A DNA stretch of 64,000 nt from NCBI GenBank assembly GCA_963697995.1, contig OY969110.1, positions 1,674,001 through 1,738,000 on the forward strand, written 5' to 3'. A model generated the notes under the pieces. It was given only the letters and a program-made list of their open reading frames with translations, ran no database searches and was not told the DNA's origin. Made by a program: the position numbers and the translations under genes. This document shows positions 20,364 through 29,290 of the stretch, piece after piece (position 1 is the first letter of the stretch; each line of letters begins with the position of its first letter). The stretch is from MFD00082-c5 sp963697995. GTDB lineage: Bacteria; Chlamydiota; Chlamydiia; Chlamydiales; JAJFMB01.

Positions 20364-21431
20364 TTACATATCTTTTGAGTGCTGGGTTGTAGACGTGTTT
20401 TTTGTGACACTTTGGAGGGGTCGGGCCTGAGACCCTTCATCTTCTCTATTTATTGAATTGCTTTTTGAGGTATTTGCTTTTTCAATCTTTAAGTTAGCTA
20501 GCAAAGATTTACTAAAGAGGTCCTCCATTAACTTTTTTTCATAAGGGTTGTTTCTTTTTTTTAGTATTAAAGCCGCTTCTAGTGCTGCCAAACGGTGGGG
20601 TGGGTCTTGTTCTGCCGCTTTAAGAAACCAACGGTAAGGCTCCTCCTCTGATTCTCCTTTTGGAAGAAGTTTTGCGTACTCATAGCAAGCCTTTGCATCC
20701 CCCTTTTCGGCTAAATAGTGAAATAGATTAAGTGCTTTTTGCTTCTCTTCTCTTTCTAAGTAAATTCTGCCAAGTTCGAGAAGGGTTTCGTGATCAATCT
20801 GATCTTTGTTGACGTTTTCTAAAAGAGCTACGACCTCTCCATCAATCTGTTGAGGCGTCATTCCTTTAGCTTTTTTTAAGAAAATTTGAGCTGCACTATT
20901 GGCAGAAACGGCATCTCCTCTAGAAGCTGCTATCATCAAATAACCAAGCCCCTTTTTTCTCTCTTCCTGACTATTTTCTTGTAAAAACATCTTTCCAAAA
21001 AGTCTTGTTAGACGAGGGATCCCTTCGTAAGGAATAAATCCTTGCGTTTGGTAAAAAAAATCGTGATTTAGTTGATACCCCTCTTTAGAGGCTCTGTAAT
21101 GGTAGGAAAGTGCGCTTATGATGAGATCGTCATTTTGAAATTCCGTGATAAACTGTCTTGTTATTTTGAAGAACAACGGGTTGAGAAATTTGGGTTCAGA
21201 AGTTGTTAGAAAAAAAACTCCCGAATGAAAAAGGGCAAAAATATGGATTTTTGAGGGAGTATTTTGTTCATTTAAGTGTTGGATTAAAGTTTTGGCATCG
21301 TACCAGAATTTATTTTCACAGCTTGCAAAAAGATAAGGGGTTTCCTCATCTCTCTGACTCATGAGAAAAAAGAGAGGCTTGTTGGAAAAAGCACAAACTT
21401 TTTCATGAAGAGTGATAGGGGAAAGGGCCAT
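20364..21431 (-). CDS. Sel1/TPR-repeat protein (paralogue B)
   Basis: A 355-residue paralogue of the following gene. It shares the N-terminal domain (PYLFASCENKFWYDAKTL, IHIFALFHSGVFFL, then LNPLFFKI) and Sel1-like repeats (KGLGYLMIAASRGDAVSANSA, ALNLFHYLAEKGDAKACYEYA, RWFLKAAEQDPPHRLAALEAA). The C-terminus is shorter and lacks the long serine-rich tail, ending in a 45-residue polar segment. The gene is first of the pair; the gap upstream contains the terminator of the OMP gene. Function unknown. Confidence 0.75.
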   Translation of the reverse strand: MALSPITLHEKVCAFSNKPLFFLMSQRDEETPYLFASCENKFWYDAKTLIQHLNEQNTPSKIHIFALFHSGVFFLTTSEPKFLNPLFFKITRQFITEFQNDDLIISALSYHYRASKEGYQLNHDFFYQTQGFIPYEGIPRLTRLFGKMFLQENSQEERKKGLGYLMIAASRGDAVSANSAAQIFLKKAKGMTPQQIDGEVVALLENVNKDQIDHETLLELGRIYLEREEKQKALNLFHYLAEKGDAKACYEYAKLLPKGESEEEPYRWFLKAAEQDPPHRLAALEAALILKKRNNPYEKKLMEDLFSKSLLANLKIEKANTSKSNSINREDEGSQARPLQSVTKNTSTTQHSKDM

Positions 21432-21492
21432 AAAAGAAATTTCTCATTTTTTTAGAGAAACGATGATATCAAAGAAAACTTTTTTGTTGATA

Positions 21493-21528
21493 CAAAAAAA
21501 GAGTGAGCTTTTGAAAAAGCTCACTCTT
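21493..21528 (-). terminator. Rho-independent terminator of the OMP gene
   Basis: On the minus strand AAGAGTGAGCTTTT and AAAAGCTCACTCTT form a perfect 14-bp stem with a two-base loop, followed by a run of T. It starts 13 bases past the OMP stop codon and is the clearest intrinsic terminator in the window. Confidence 0.9.
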
Positions 21529-21541
21529 GAGGATGAGTTGA

Positions 21542-22732
21542 TTAGAAGTTAAGAGACGCTCTAATGTACAACCCTTGAAGACTGTAAGGATCGGTAACCA
21601 CTGTGCTATAAGCTGTTGGAGTAGGTTGTGGCGATCCAATTTGAACTAGAGAAGTGCTTGTGTTAATATATTGATAATAGTTAGATCTCACAGCTGAAAG
21701 GTACGTTTTAAATTCATACCCGACAGAGATACGAGCTCTTACTAAACTATAGCGACATCCCGTATCGTAGTTTAGACCAATCGATGTTTCAATCTCAGGA
21801 AATACCTGGTTAGTGTAAGGATTTTTTACATTTTGAAAACCATCTAGCAAGACTTTTTTAACAGGTTTACTTTCAGAATCAAATGTGTAGCTATAGAAAC
21901 TAGCCTGGTTAATGGTTTCATTTTTACCTGCAAGAACTGCAAATCCAGCTTTTCCTTCAACACCTATGCCCCAAAAAAGAGGACAATCGATTTCAGAGGC
22001 AATTCTTGGTCCAACACCCCAAGTTTTACTTTCATTTGAAAAAGACTCCTCAATAGTTAGGGTTACGGGAGTATTTGTATTTACACTAGGAGAATCAGAT
22101 TCAACGCTAGCTACATTGACCACTTCTCCTCCCGGTCTCGAACCTCTAAAAACTCTTTCAAAGTAAGAAACCGCTTTTGTCGTTTTGATACGTGCTAAGT
22201 GAAGCCCAAATGCGGTTCTTAAGTTGTACCAGCAAGCTTTTTGCTTTAAAGCACCTATTTCGATATTTCCCGCGTTGTAGTGCGTATCAAATGTGTTTTC
22301 TGCAGTCGCAGGAAAATTTTTTACTTTGGAAGTTATAGCACTATATGCTGTATAGCCATAAGTTGGCCAGAGAGCTACTTTTTTACTGCCTTCAGTGAAT
22401 TGATAGATATGAGAATTAAAATGAGTATACTCGAGGCGAACATCATTTTTTTCACAATTAAATAAAGAACCCACTCCTACTCTGTATCCCCAATGAAACT
22501 TTGGGGGAGTTCCTTGTTCACATCCTACGGGTCCGACGGATGGAAGAGGGTTCAAAAGTTTATTCACACTCTTTAAACGTTTAAAATAACTATAGTCTGT
22601 TACGACATAATTATTTTCATAGGTAGATGGCTTTAGATAAAGCGCATCCGCATAAACATACGTCCCATCTAAACAGCAAATGTTTGCTGTGATGTAGCTG
22701 GGAAGCATCAACAGGGCTAAATATTTTTTCAT
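21542..22732 (-). CDS. Legionella-type major outer membrane beta-barrel protein
   Basis: A 396-residue protein with an N-terminal signal peptide (MKKYLALLMLPSYITA) and features of the Legionella_OMP/MOMP-like family: TYVYADALYLKPSTYENN near the mature start, then FHWGYRVGVGSLFNCEKNDVRLEYTHF, and a terminal strand LYIRASLNF ending in Phe, the outer membrane insertion signal. Cysteines near the start (ICCLDGTY) and later could form disulfide links, as in chlamydial MOMP. Related families are expanded in Simkania-like chlamydiae. Single gene with a strong terminator; probably an abundant porin or adhesin (inference). Confidence 0.82.
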   Translation of the reverse strand: MKKYLALLMLPSYITANICCLDGTYVYADALYLKPSTYENNYVVTDYSYFKRLKSVNKLLNPLPSVGPVGCEQGTPPKFHWGYRVGVGSLFNCEKNDVRLEYTHFNSHIYQFTEGSKKVALWPTYGYTAYSAITSKVKNFPATAENTFDTHYNAGNIEIGALKQKACWYNLRTAFGLHLARIKTTKAVSYFERVFRGSRPGGEVVNVASVESDSPSVNTNTPVTLTIEESFSNESKTWGVGPRIASEIDCPLFWGIGVEGKAGFAVLAGKNETINQASFYSYTFDSESKPVKKVLLDGFQNVKNPYTNQVFPEIETSIGLNYDTGCRYSLVRARISVGYEFKTYLSAVRSNYYQYINTSTSLVQIGSPQPTPTAYSTVVTDPYSLQGLYIRASLNF

Positions 22733-22973
22733 ACCAAATTCCTTTTTTGGATTTTATCTCTAAAACTCCATCTTGTAAAAGGAAAACCAATATTTTTCAA
22801 TAGTTTTTTTTTTTGTAAATCAGACAAACGACTTTTCTTCTAGATCCTGCTCGAAAGGTACCAGGTTAACCTTCTCGATGAGCTTTTTTTTAACCAATGA
22901 GCTAATTAGGTTATTCCCTGTGTTGATATTCTGTTAGGTCTTGAGTCGAAGGGTACGGCTTTTAGGTTCTTTT
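22733..22973. other. Intergenic region without recognisable gene
   Basis: About 240 bp between the OMP start and the aspS-tail fragment. It should hold the OMP promoter, since the gene reads away from here. I see no ORF, tRNA or clear hairpin; a T-rich tract at 22800-22815 is the only notable composition. Confidence 0.5.
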
Positions 22974-23081
22974 TTAAGCAGTTTTTTTTGCGAATAAGCC
23001 AAAGTTAGTCACAACTTCTTTGACTAAGTTGTGACTTGTCATGATAATTGATTTTTCAGCAAGATGATCAAAAGTAGCGGT
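22974..23081 (-). pseudogene. Degenerate in-frame duplicate of the aspS C-terminal (YbaK) tail
   Basis: Immediately after the aspS stop codon, in the same frame, 35 codons plus a TAA encode a peptide aligned without gaps to the last part of AspS. Shared segments include LAE, SIIMT and FAKKT; I count 20 identities in 35 positions. It has no start codon or ribosome binding site. It is most simply a remnant of an old partial tandem duplication; translation would require readthrough of the aspS TAA. Confidence 0.8.
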
Positions 23082-24908
23082 TTAACTCTCTTTTTCAACT
23101 GTTTTTTTTGCAAATGAACCGAACTTAGGATCGACAATTTTGATTAAGTCGTGTCCTGTCATGATAATCGATTCTTCCGCAAGGCCACAGTTAAAAGCCA
23201 CTTGCCCAAGCCCTTTTATCGCTTCGTCAAAAAACACTTCAATATTCATCAATTGTCCAAAGGGGGGCACTCCTCCGACAATAATACCAAAACGTTCTAA
23301 AATGACGGCAGGATCCTCAAACTCGCATTTTTCTTGAGCGGCATCGCTGACGGCTTTCATGTCGAGTTTTAAATGAGATGGGATATTGAATTGGTAGTTT
23401 TTTTTCGTTGTTTTCCCTTTTAAAATGATCGCTTTGATTCCTGATTCAAGAGGCGTGCCTCTCACTCTTGCGGAATCTTCACTTGTCGGTGTCGGTTCGT
23501 GACGAAGGTGTTTAAATTCACACTCAGCCTGTTGCAAAAGTCTGATGATTTCATTGCGAATGTTTTCAGAACCAAAAAAGATTTTAGCTTTAATGCGGTT
23601 TGATGCAATCCTTTTAGTATCAGAGGGAAAGAGAGAGGTTTCTCGAATGTTTTTTAATTTAAGAAGAGTCATCGTTAGCCGCTCTAGCCCCATTCCAAAT
23701 CCCCCATGAGGAGGCATTCCGTATTTAAAGATACTTAAATAGTCTTGAAAGTTTTCGGGATTCATCCCTTTAGAAACAATTCCAGCGCACATTGAATCAA
23801 ACGTGTGGCGCCGCTGCCCCCCAGAGGTGATTTCAGTTCCCGCACAGATTAAGTCAAAGGTGTTGGTAAGATCGGGGTTCTCCTCTTTCGGATAAGCATA
23901 AAAAGGGCGCTTGGCTGTCATCCAGTCGGTTACGAAAATGAGGTCTGTTCCAAAAGTCTCTTTGGCATAAGCCGAAAGCTCTCTTTCAGCGGCAGGGCTT
24001 AAATCGGGCTCTAGTCTCTCATCAATCCCTGTTCTTTTAAAGTAAAGCTCTTGAGCTTCAGCAAATGTTAATCTAGGAAAAGGGACCTCTTGAGGCGCAT
24101 CGATTATTTGGTAATTTAAAGCAGCAATTTCCAAAGCTGATGTCTTGTGTAAATGATTGACTATAAACTTGATGCACCCCTCTTGAATATCTAAAAGCTC
24201 TCTCCAGTCTTCAAAAAAGCCCATTTCAAATTCAAACTGTTTTCCCTCGGCCAAGTGGCGAGAGGTATGGGAAGGTTCAGCTCTGAAAAAGGGCATAAGA
24301 GCAAAGACCCTTTCATTGACGCCGACCATCATTTGTTTATAGAGCTGGCTACTTTGTGCTAAAGTCGCCGTGTATCCAAAATAGTCGACGTTAAAAAATT
24401 CAGCTCCCCCCTCAGAAGAGGCCCCAATAATATTTGGAGCAAAATACTCAGTTGCTTGAACGATGTCGTGCATGTAGAGTCTATAAGCGTGGGTGATCTC
24501 CGCTTGAATCTTAAAAATCGCTTGCAGTTTTCTATTTCTTAAAGCCATCGGGCGGTGATCTAAAATAAACTCCAAATCAGAGGGGATTTCAGGTTTGTTA
24601 TATTCGATCACACTTGGCTCTTTTATGGGCACTTCCACAAGAATTTTAGGATCGATCACCTCAACTCCCAAGCCTTTTTGAGATGAAGAGACAACTTTTC
24701 CCTCGATTTGTAGAATCGAACCTGGTTGAAGCTCTTTTACTTTTTGAAACTCTTGTTTGTCCTCGATCACAATTTGTGATAACCCCTTAAAATCCCTAAG
24801 GATTAAAAAGTTTAGCTTACCTAAGGAGCGCATCGTGTGGAGCCACCCTCTTAGACGAACCGTTTCACCAATACTTGTGGCAAGTTGAGAAGAAAGAGTG
24901 CGCTTCAT
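23082..24908 (-). CDS. aspS: Archaeal-type aspartyl-tRNA synthetase fused to a C-terminal YbaK/ProX editing domain
   Basis: A 608-residue two-domain protein. Residues 1-434 form an archaeal/eukaryotic-type class IIb AspRS: OB-fold start (VRLRGWLHTMRSLGKLNF), motif 2 FRAEPSHTSRHLAEGKQFEFE, motif 3 GFGMGLERLTMTLL, ending with the Asp-type LFPSDTKRI rather than the AsnRS form. Residues about 445-600 are a YbaK/ProX-type deacylase domain: HEPTPTSEDSARVRG, KAIILKGK, GGVPPFG at 545-551 and FNCGLAEESIIMT. Such domains hydrolyse mischarged aminoacyl-tRNA. Start taken at ATG 24906-24908 with GAGG upstream and 7 bp from the preceding gene. The fusion is unusual; Chlamydia AspRS is bacterial-type as far as I recall. 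Confidence 0.9.
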   Translation of the reverse strand: MKRTLSSQLATSIGETVRLRGWLHTMRSLGKLNFLILRDFKGLSQIVIEDKQEFQKVKELQPGSILQIEGKVVSSSQKGLGVEVIDPKILVEVPIKEPSVIEYNKPEIPSDLEFILDHRPMALRNRKLQAIFKIQAEITHAYRLYMHDIVQATEYFAPNIIGASSEGGAEFFNVDYFGYTATLAQSSQLYKQMMVGVNERVFALMPFFRAEPSHTSRHLAEGKQFEFEMGFFEDWRELLDIQEGCIKFIVNHLHKTSALEIAALNYQIIDAPQEVPFPRLTFAEAQELYFKRTGIDERLEPDLSPAAERELSAYAKETFGTDLIFVTDWMTAKRPFYAYPKEENPDLTNTFDLICAGTEITSGGQRRHTFDSMCAGIVSKGMNPENFQDYLSIFKYGMPPHGGFGMGLERLTMTLLKLKNIRETSLFPSDTKRIASNRIKAKIFFGSENIRNEIIRLLQQAECEFKHLRHEPTPTSEDSARVRGTPLESGIKAIILKGKTTKKNYQFNIPSHLKLDMKAVSDAAQEKCEFEDPAVILERFGIIVGGVPPFGQLMNIEVFFDEAIKGLGQVAFNCGLAEESIIMTGHDLIKIVDPKFGSFAKKTVEKES

Positions 24909-24915
24909 GAAGACC

Positions 24916-25578
24916 TCATATTCGTTTTTGGACATAAAGAGTTGTTTTTCCCCAAGGAAAAACGACTTCAAACTCCTCTAAAGTTTTAAAAGAGGCGTCG
25001 TAATCATCTAAAGGAAAACTTACGGTCATTATTCTTGCTTTCGTTTGACTTTTTTTCAAGGCTAAAATGAGGGAGTAAATCTCTTCATCTGTCATGGCAC
25101 TGCCGTAGAGATAAATAAGGGTTGCTTCTTCAAACGGCAAATCTAAAAAATTGCCCAAAACAAAAGTGGGATTAGAACTAAAATTCGCTTTTTTTGCTTT
25201 ATCAATAAAAGTTTTAACGAAATCGGCTCCGACAACCCGGCATTTAAAAACAGAAGCCGCTAAATAGCAGGTACGACCTCTACCACATCCTAGTTCGAAG
25301 AGAGTATCTTCGGGGGAAGTTTTAACTTTTCTTAAAATGGTTTCAAAAGTGGTTAAAGGAGTCTCTCCATAAACATAAGGATCTTTAGCTCCTAATTTTA
25401 GTAAGAATTTTTTTGAGATTCTATAAGGGTTTTGGAAAAGATAGAGGCTTAAAAGAGAGATATCTTGTAAAAAAAAGGGCGGGTTCGTCCAAAATTTGAA
25501 GGCAACTTTAAAAAATTCTCTAAACTCCCAAAAACCTGTTTTAAAACGGATCAAAAGGAGGGAAAAAAAACGTTTCAA
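24916..25578 (-). CDS. Class I SAM-dependent methyltransferase
   Basis: A 220-residue protein with SAM-binding motif I TLFELGCGRGRTCYLAA at about residue 97, then a motif II acidic VVGADFV and a motif IV-like FLDLPFEEATLIYLYG. The N-terminal 60 residues are hydrophobic and aromatic-rich (FSLLLIRFKTGFWEF) and may associate with the membrane. Substrate unknown. It overlaps mgtE by four bases and is followed 7 bp later by aspS, so mgtE-methyltransferase-aspS is probably one operon. Confidence 0.78.
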   Translation of the reverse strand: MKRFFSLLLIRFKTGFWEFREFFKVAFKFWTNPPFFLQDISLLSLYLFQNPYRISKKFLLKLGAKDPYVYGETPLTTFETILRKVKTSPEDTLFELGCGRGRTCYLAASVFKCRVVGADFVKTFIDKAKKANFSSNPTFVLGNFLDLPFEEATLIYLYGSAMTDEEIYSLILALKKSQTKARIMTVSFPLDDYDASFKTLEEFEVVFPWGKTTLYVQKRI

Positions 25579-27044
25579 AAAAGTCCCCTTGTAACAATCA
25601 AATAAACGACGTGAGCGGTAAAAAAGAACATAAGAGAAGAGAGGATATCGTTAAACGCTGTCACTATAGGGCCAGCTGCAATTGCCGGGTCGATTTGCAA
25701 TCTTGCAAAGAAGAAGGGAGAGAAAGTGCCAAGGCAGGTGGCTGTTAAACAAGCAGCCATTAAACCGCAGCTGATCGTCACTCCTAAAATAAAAGGATCG
25801 GTACTTAAGAGGGATAAACTGTTTAAAAGAAGAACGAGAAGAGCGACGAAAAGCCCCGAGGAGCAACCAATTAAGAGACCTATCAAGAGCTCGTTTTTTA
25901 TAGCTAATCTTTTAGACCCAGCCGAGATCTCTCCTGTCGACATTCCTCTTACAAGGACGGTGCTGCATTGAATCCCGACGTTTCCACTCATTCCTGTAAT
26001 CAAGGGAATAAAGAAGGGAAGAAAAATAAAAAACCAGACTTGATCGCTAAAGTGGGCCATTAAGGCAGCAGACAAAAGGCCTGAACAAAGAGTGACAAAA
26101 AGCCAAGGTAGACGGCAATAAAAGCGTCTAAAAATGGGTTCGTGTTCGCTGATATCTTCCCCTGTTCCTGCGATCGAGGCCAAAGTTTCATCTGCAATAT
26201 CCTCCATTGCTTCCACAACATCTTCGTAGTTGATAACACCCACTAGTTTATCATTTTCATCGACAACGGGAAGAGCTGGAATCTGATACCTTTCGACGAT
26301 GTCGACCACTTCATCTCGCGATGTTTCGGCCGTCACTTTTTGAAGAACCGGACGCATCACTTGTCTTATAGGGGTATAGGAGGGATTGACGATTAAGTTT
26401 CTCTCCGAAACAAAACCTGAGAGTGCGCCTTCATCATTTATGACGAAAATTCGTCTTGTTAAATCAATTCCTGGGTTTTCTCGAATAGCTTTGGCAATTT
26501 CCCCAATCGTCGTATTGTAGTGAAAGCTAAAAAATTCATTTGTCATTAAACGACCAGCACTTGAACGGTCGTGTTTTTGAAGTTCTTTGATTCGGGAGGC
26601 TTTTTTGGAATCAAGTTTATCAAGTATTCTTTTTAGTCTTCTGTCAGACATGTCATCTAGAATCCAAACAGCCTCATCGGGGGGCATGTTTCCAATTAGT
26701 TTGGTGATCTGGTCGTCGTCGATCTGTTTAAAGATCGCAGATCTGGTGCTTTTACCCGTATGAATCATAAAAATTGTTTTAGCGTTTAGATCGGGTAGTT
26801 TGTCGTAGACGATGATGCGGGAGTTCTGTGGAAGTCTTGAGACGGCAAAGGCTAAGTCGATAGGGTCGTATTCGTTCGCAATTTTAGCGACTTCGTGGAG
26901 GGTGATGTGCTTAGCTTCATTGTGAAGAGCTTCTTCCAGCTTTTCATTTAAGACGTCGTCGAGGTGGCTCGTTCTTGAGTCGAGCAAGTTGTTTGTCGTA
27001 GAGACAAGATGCAACTCATTTTCTTCAACTCGTCCCTTATCCAT
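25575..27044 (-). CDS. mgtE: Magnesium transporter MgtE
   Basis: Mg2+-gated channel in the inner membrane. The 489-residue product has the three MgtE parts in order: an N-terminal superhelical domain (residues 30-160), a CBS pair (about 160-285: SGFVSERNLIVNP, PALPVVDENDKLVGVINYEDV), the connecting helix, and a membrane domain from about 310 with five helices, including the pore signature GMSGNVGIQCSTVLVRG. Family length is about 450. First gene of the operon with the methyltransferase and aspS, diverging from typA. Confidence 0.95.
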   Translation of the reverse strand: MDKGRVEENELHLVSTTNNLLDSRTSHLDDVLNEKLEEALHNEAKHITLHEVAKIANEYDPIDLAFAVSRLPQNSRIIVYDKLPDLNAKTIFMIHTGKSTRSAIFKQIDDDQITKLIGNMPPDEAVWILDDMSDRRLKRILDKLDSKKASRIKELQKHDRSSAGRLMTNEFFSFHYNTTIGEIAKAIRENPGIDLTRRIFVINDEGALSGFVSERNLIVNPSYTPIRQVMRPVLQKVTAETSRDEVVDIVERYQIPALPVVDENDKLVGVINYEDVVEAMEDIADETLASIAGTGEDISEHEPIFRRFYCRLPWLFVTLCSGLLSAALMAHFSDQVWFFIFLPFFIPLITGMSGNVGIQCSTVLVRGMSTGEISAGSKRLAIKNELLIGLLIGCSSGLFVALLVLLLNSLSLLSTDPFILGVTISCGLMAACLTATCLGTFSPFFFARLQIDPAIAAGPIVTAFNDILSSLMFFFTAHVVYLIVTRGLF

Positions 27045-27189
27045 TAGAAGAGGCCATCCTTTAAACTTTTCTAAAGCATATCACTCAAGATCTTAAAATT
27101 CAAGGGGGCAAAGGGTAAATTCCGTACTTGTTTTTTAAGCCCCTTTTGTTTTACACTTATTCAAAACGTCACAAGGAAAGTAAAATTTT

Positions 27190-29004
27190 ATGTCAACACC
27201 CAAAAAAATTCGAAATATTGCCATTATTGCCCACATTGACCATGGTAAAACGACTCTTCTCGATGCGTTTTTAAAACAGTCAAATATTTTTAGAGATAAC
27301 CAGTTTATTCCAGAAAGAGCGATGGACTCCAATGATCAGGAAAAAGAGCGGGGAATCACGATTTTTGCAAAACAAACCTCGGTAAACTATTTAGATTATA
27401 AATTTAACATTATCGATACACCTGGGCACGCCGATTTTTCGGGGGAAGTTGAGAGGGTTTTAGGGATGGTGAGTAGCGTTCTTTTATTGGTTGATGCCAA
27501 AGAAGGGCCGATGCCTCAGACCCGTTTTGTGCTTTCCAAATCTCTTCAAATGGGGATAAAGCCGATTGTTGTCTTAAATAAAATCGATCGCCCTTCAGCT
27601 GATCCCGATAAAGTTTTAAATGAAACATTTGACTTGTTTACAGAACTTGGTGCAACTGATGAGCAGCTCGACTTTTCCTATTGCTACGCCTCAGGGCTTT
27701 CTGGGTTTGCGACAAGAGAATTGAATGATGAAAGAGTGGATATGAAACCTCTATTTGATTTGATTATCGAAAAGGTTCCAGAACCTGAAGGCTCTCTTGA
27801 GGCTCCCTTTCTAATGCAAGCGGCTTCTTTGACGTACGATGATTATTTAGGTCGTCAAGCTTTGGGTCGTATTTTGCAGGGAAGCATCAAAAAAGGGCAG
27901 TCAGTTCTTCATATCGATGCTGCCGGGGAAAAGAAAAGGTGTGTCATTTCAAAGATTGAAGGGCACCTTGGGATGGAAAAAATTGAGCTCAACCAAGCGA
28001 ATGTCGGCGACATTGTGATCCTTTCAGGGGTTCCTGAGATCATGTTGGGAGACACTCTTTGTTCACCCGATGCTCCCGTTCAATTGCCTTCGATTAAGAT
28101 CGATGAACCAACCCTCTCAGTCGATATTACTGTGAACAATAGCCCCTTTGTTGGTAAGGGTGGAAAACACGTCACAATGAACAAGATTAGAGAAAGGCTT
28201 GAGAAAGAGAAGCGCGCTAATATCTCTTTAAAAATTACAGAGACCCCAGGAGAGTTTGAAAGAATCACGCTAGCTGGTCGTGGAGAGCTTCATTTGTCTG
28301 TGACGATTGAAGCTATGAGACGAGAAGGGTTTGAATTAAGCGTTTCAAAGCCTAAGGTGATCTTAAAAACAATTGATGGAGAAGTCTGTGAGCCGATACT
28401 GAAAGCCCAGATTGAAGTGCCTGAATCGTATTCAGGAAGTGTTATCGAAGAGCTTTCTAGAAGAAAAGGAGAACTTCAATATCTTCACACGAACGAGCAT
28501 GGCATTACCTCTCTTGTTTTTATGATTCCGATGCGTGGATTGATGGGGTATAGAAACGAGTTTTTGACGGCGACAAGAGGCCTTGGCATCTTAACGAGCG
28601 TCTACGATTCGTTTCAGCCTTGGAAAGGAGATATTCCAGGTAGAAAACGAGGCGTTTTAGTCTCCTCTTGTCTTGGTAAAGCGAATGGTTACGCCTGCTT
28701 TAACCTACAAGATAGAGGTGAGCTCTTTATTTCTCCTGGCGAAGAGGTTTATGAAGGGATGATCGTCGGTGAAAATAGCCGCGATAACGATCTTATCGTG
28801 AACATCACTAAGGAGAAGCAGCTAACAAACGTTAGAGCCTCTGGAAGCGATGAGAACATTATTCTCACACCTCCCCGTAAATTCACTTTAGAAAGAGCTA
28901 TCGATTTTATTGAAGATGATGAACTGTTAGAAGTGACGCCAACGGCTATTCGCCTAAGAAAATCAGTTCTTCTCGAAGCTGATCGAAAAAAGGTTAAAAA
29001 ATAA
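27190..29004 (+). CDS. typA: Translational GTPase TypA/BipA
   Basis: Ribosome-binding GTPase of the EF-G superfamily, involved in ribosome assembly and stress adaptation. The 604-residue product has G1 AHIDHGKTT at residues 14-22, switch region EKERGITIFAKQTSV, G3 DTPGHADF, G4 VLNKIDRPSA, and the C-terminal BipA domain (MRGLMGYRNEFLTATRGLG). Length is standard. An AGGAAAG ribosome binding site lies close before the ATG. Single-gene transcript. Confidence 0.97.
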   Translation: MSTPKKIRNIAIIAHIDHGKTTLLDAFLKQSNIFRDNQFIPERAMDSNDQEKERGITIFAKQTSVNYLDYKFNIIDTPGHADFSGEVERVLGMVSSVLLLVDAKEGPMPQTRFVLSKSLQMGIKPIVVLNKIDRPSADPDKVLNETFDLFTELGATDEQLDFSYCYASGLSGFATRELNDERVDMKPLFDLIIEKVPEPEGSLEAPFLMQAASLTYDDYLGRQALGRILQGSIKKGQSVLHIDAAGEKKRCVISKIEGHLGMEKIELNQANVGDIVILSGVPEIMLGDTLCSPDAPVQLPSIKIDEPTLSVDITVNNSPFVGKGGKHVTMNKIRERLEKEKRANISLKITETPGEFERITLAGRGELHLSVTIEAMRREGFELSVSKPKVILKTIDGEVCEPILKAQIEVPESYSGSVIEELSRRKGELQYLHTNEHGITSLVFMIPMRGLMGYRNEFLTATRGLGILTSVYDSFQPWKGDIPGRKRGVLVSSCLGKANGYACFNLQDRGELFISPGEEVYEGMIVGENSRDNDLIVNITKEKQLTNVRASGSDENIILTPPRKFTLERAIDFIEDDELLEVTPTAIRLRKSVLLEADRKKVKK

Positions 29005-29009
29005 CCTTT

Positions 29010-29240
29010 TTATTGATTTCTTGGAAAATTGGTAGAAGAGCGTAAGTTTTGTTTCTTGCTTAAGTCAAATATACTCTCATTAGTTTTGGGATTATGTTTG
29101 GCTTGGCCGGCTTCCTTGATAGAGCGATTGGGTTTCTCTGAAGCCTTTTTATAAAGGCTTGCATGAGGATACGATTTTAGGTGATTGTGTCTATAAATCC
29201 CTTGAACATCACCCCCACCGCCGCCAACTGGGTATCCCAT
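29010..29240 (-). CDS. Small glycine-rich/basic protein of unknown function
   Basis: A 76-residue polar protein starting MGYPVGGGGGDVQGIYRHN. Its ATG is preceded by a strong AAAAGGAG at 5-base spacing and an AT-rich promoter-like element, which argues for real translation. There is no membrane segment or known motif. It lies 3' to the TPR gene on the same strand and converges with typA, 5 bp from the typA stop. The promoter-like 16-mer matches the one before the LRR gene. Confidence 0.5.
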   Translation of the reverse strand: MGYPVGGGGGDVQGIYRHNHLKSYPHASLYKKASEKPNRSIKEAGQAKHNPKTNESIFDLSKKQNLRSSTNFPRNQ

Positions 29241-29290
29241 AACGACTCCTTTTATTTCCCCCTCGATAATTCTATTTTATCACAATTAAA

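Noticed and set aside
22733..22973. Possible small RNA or gene in the gap upstream of the OMP
   Set aside because: No convincing ORF, hairpin with T-run, or conserved RNA pattern could be seen; only promoter function is expected.
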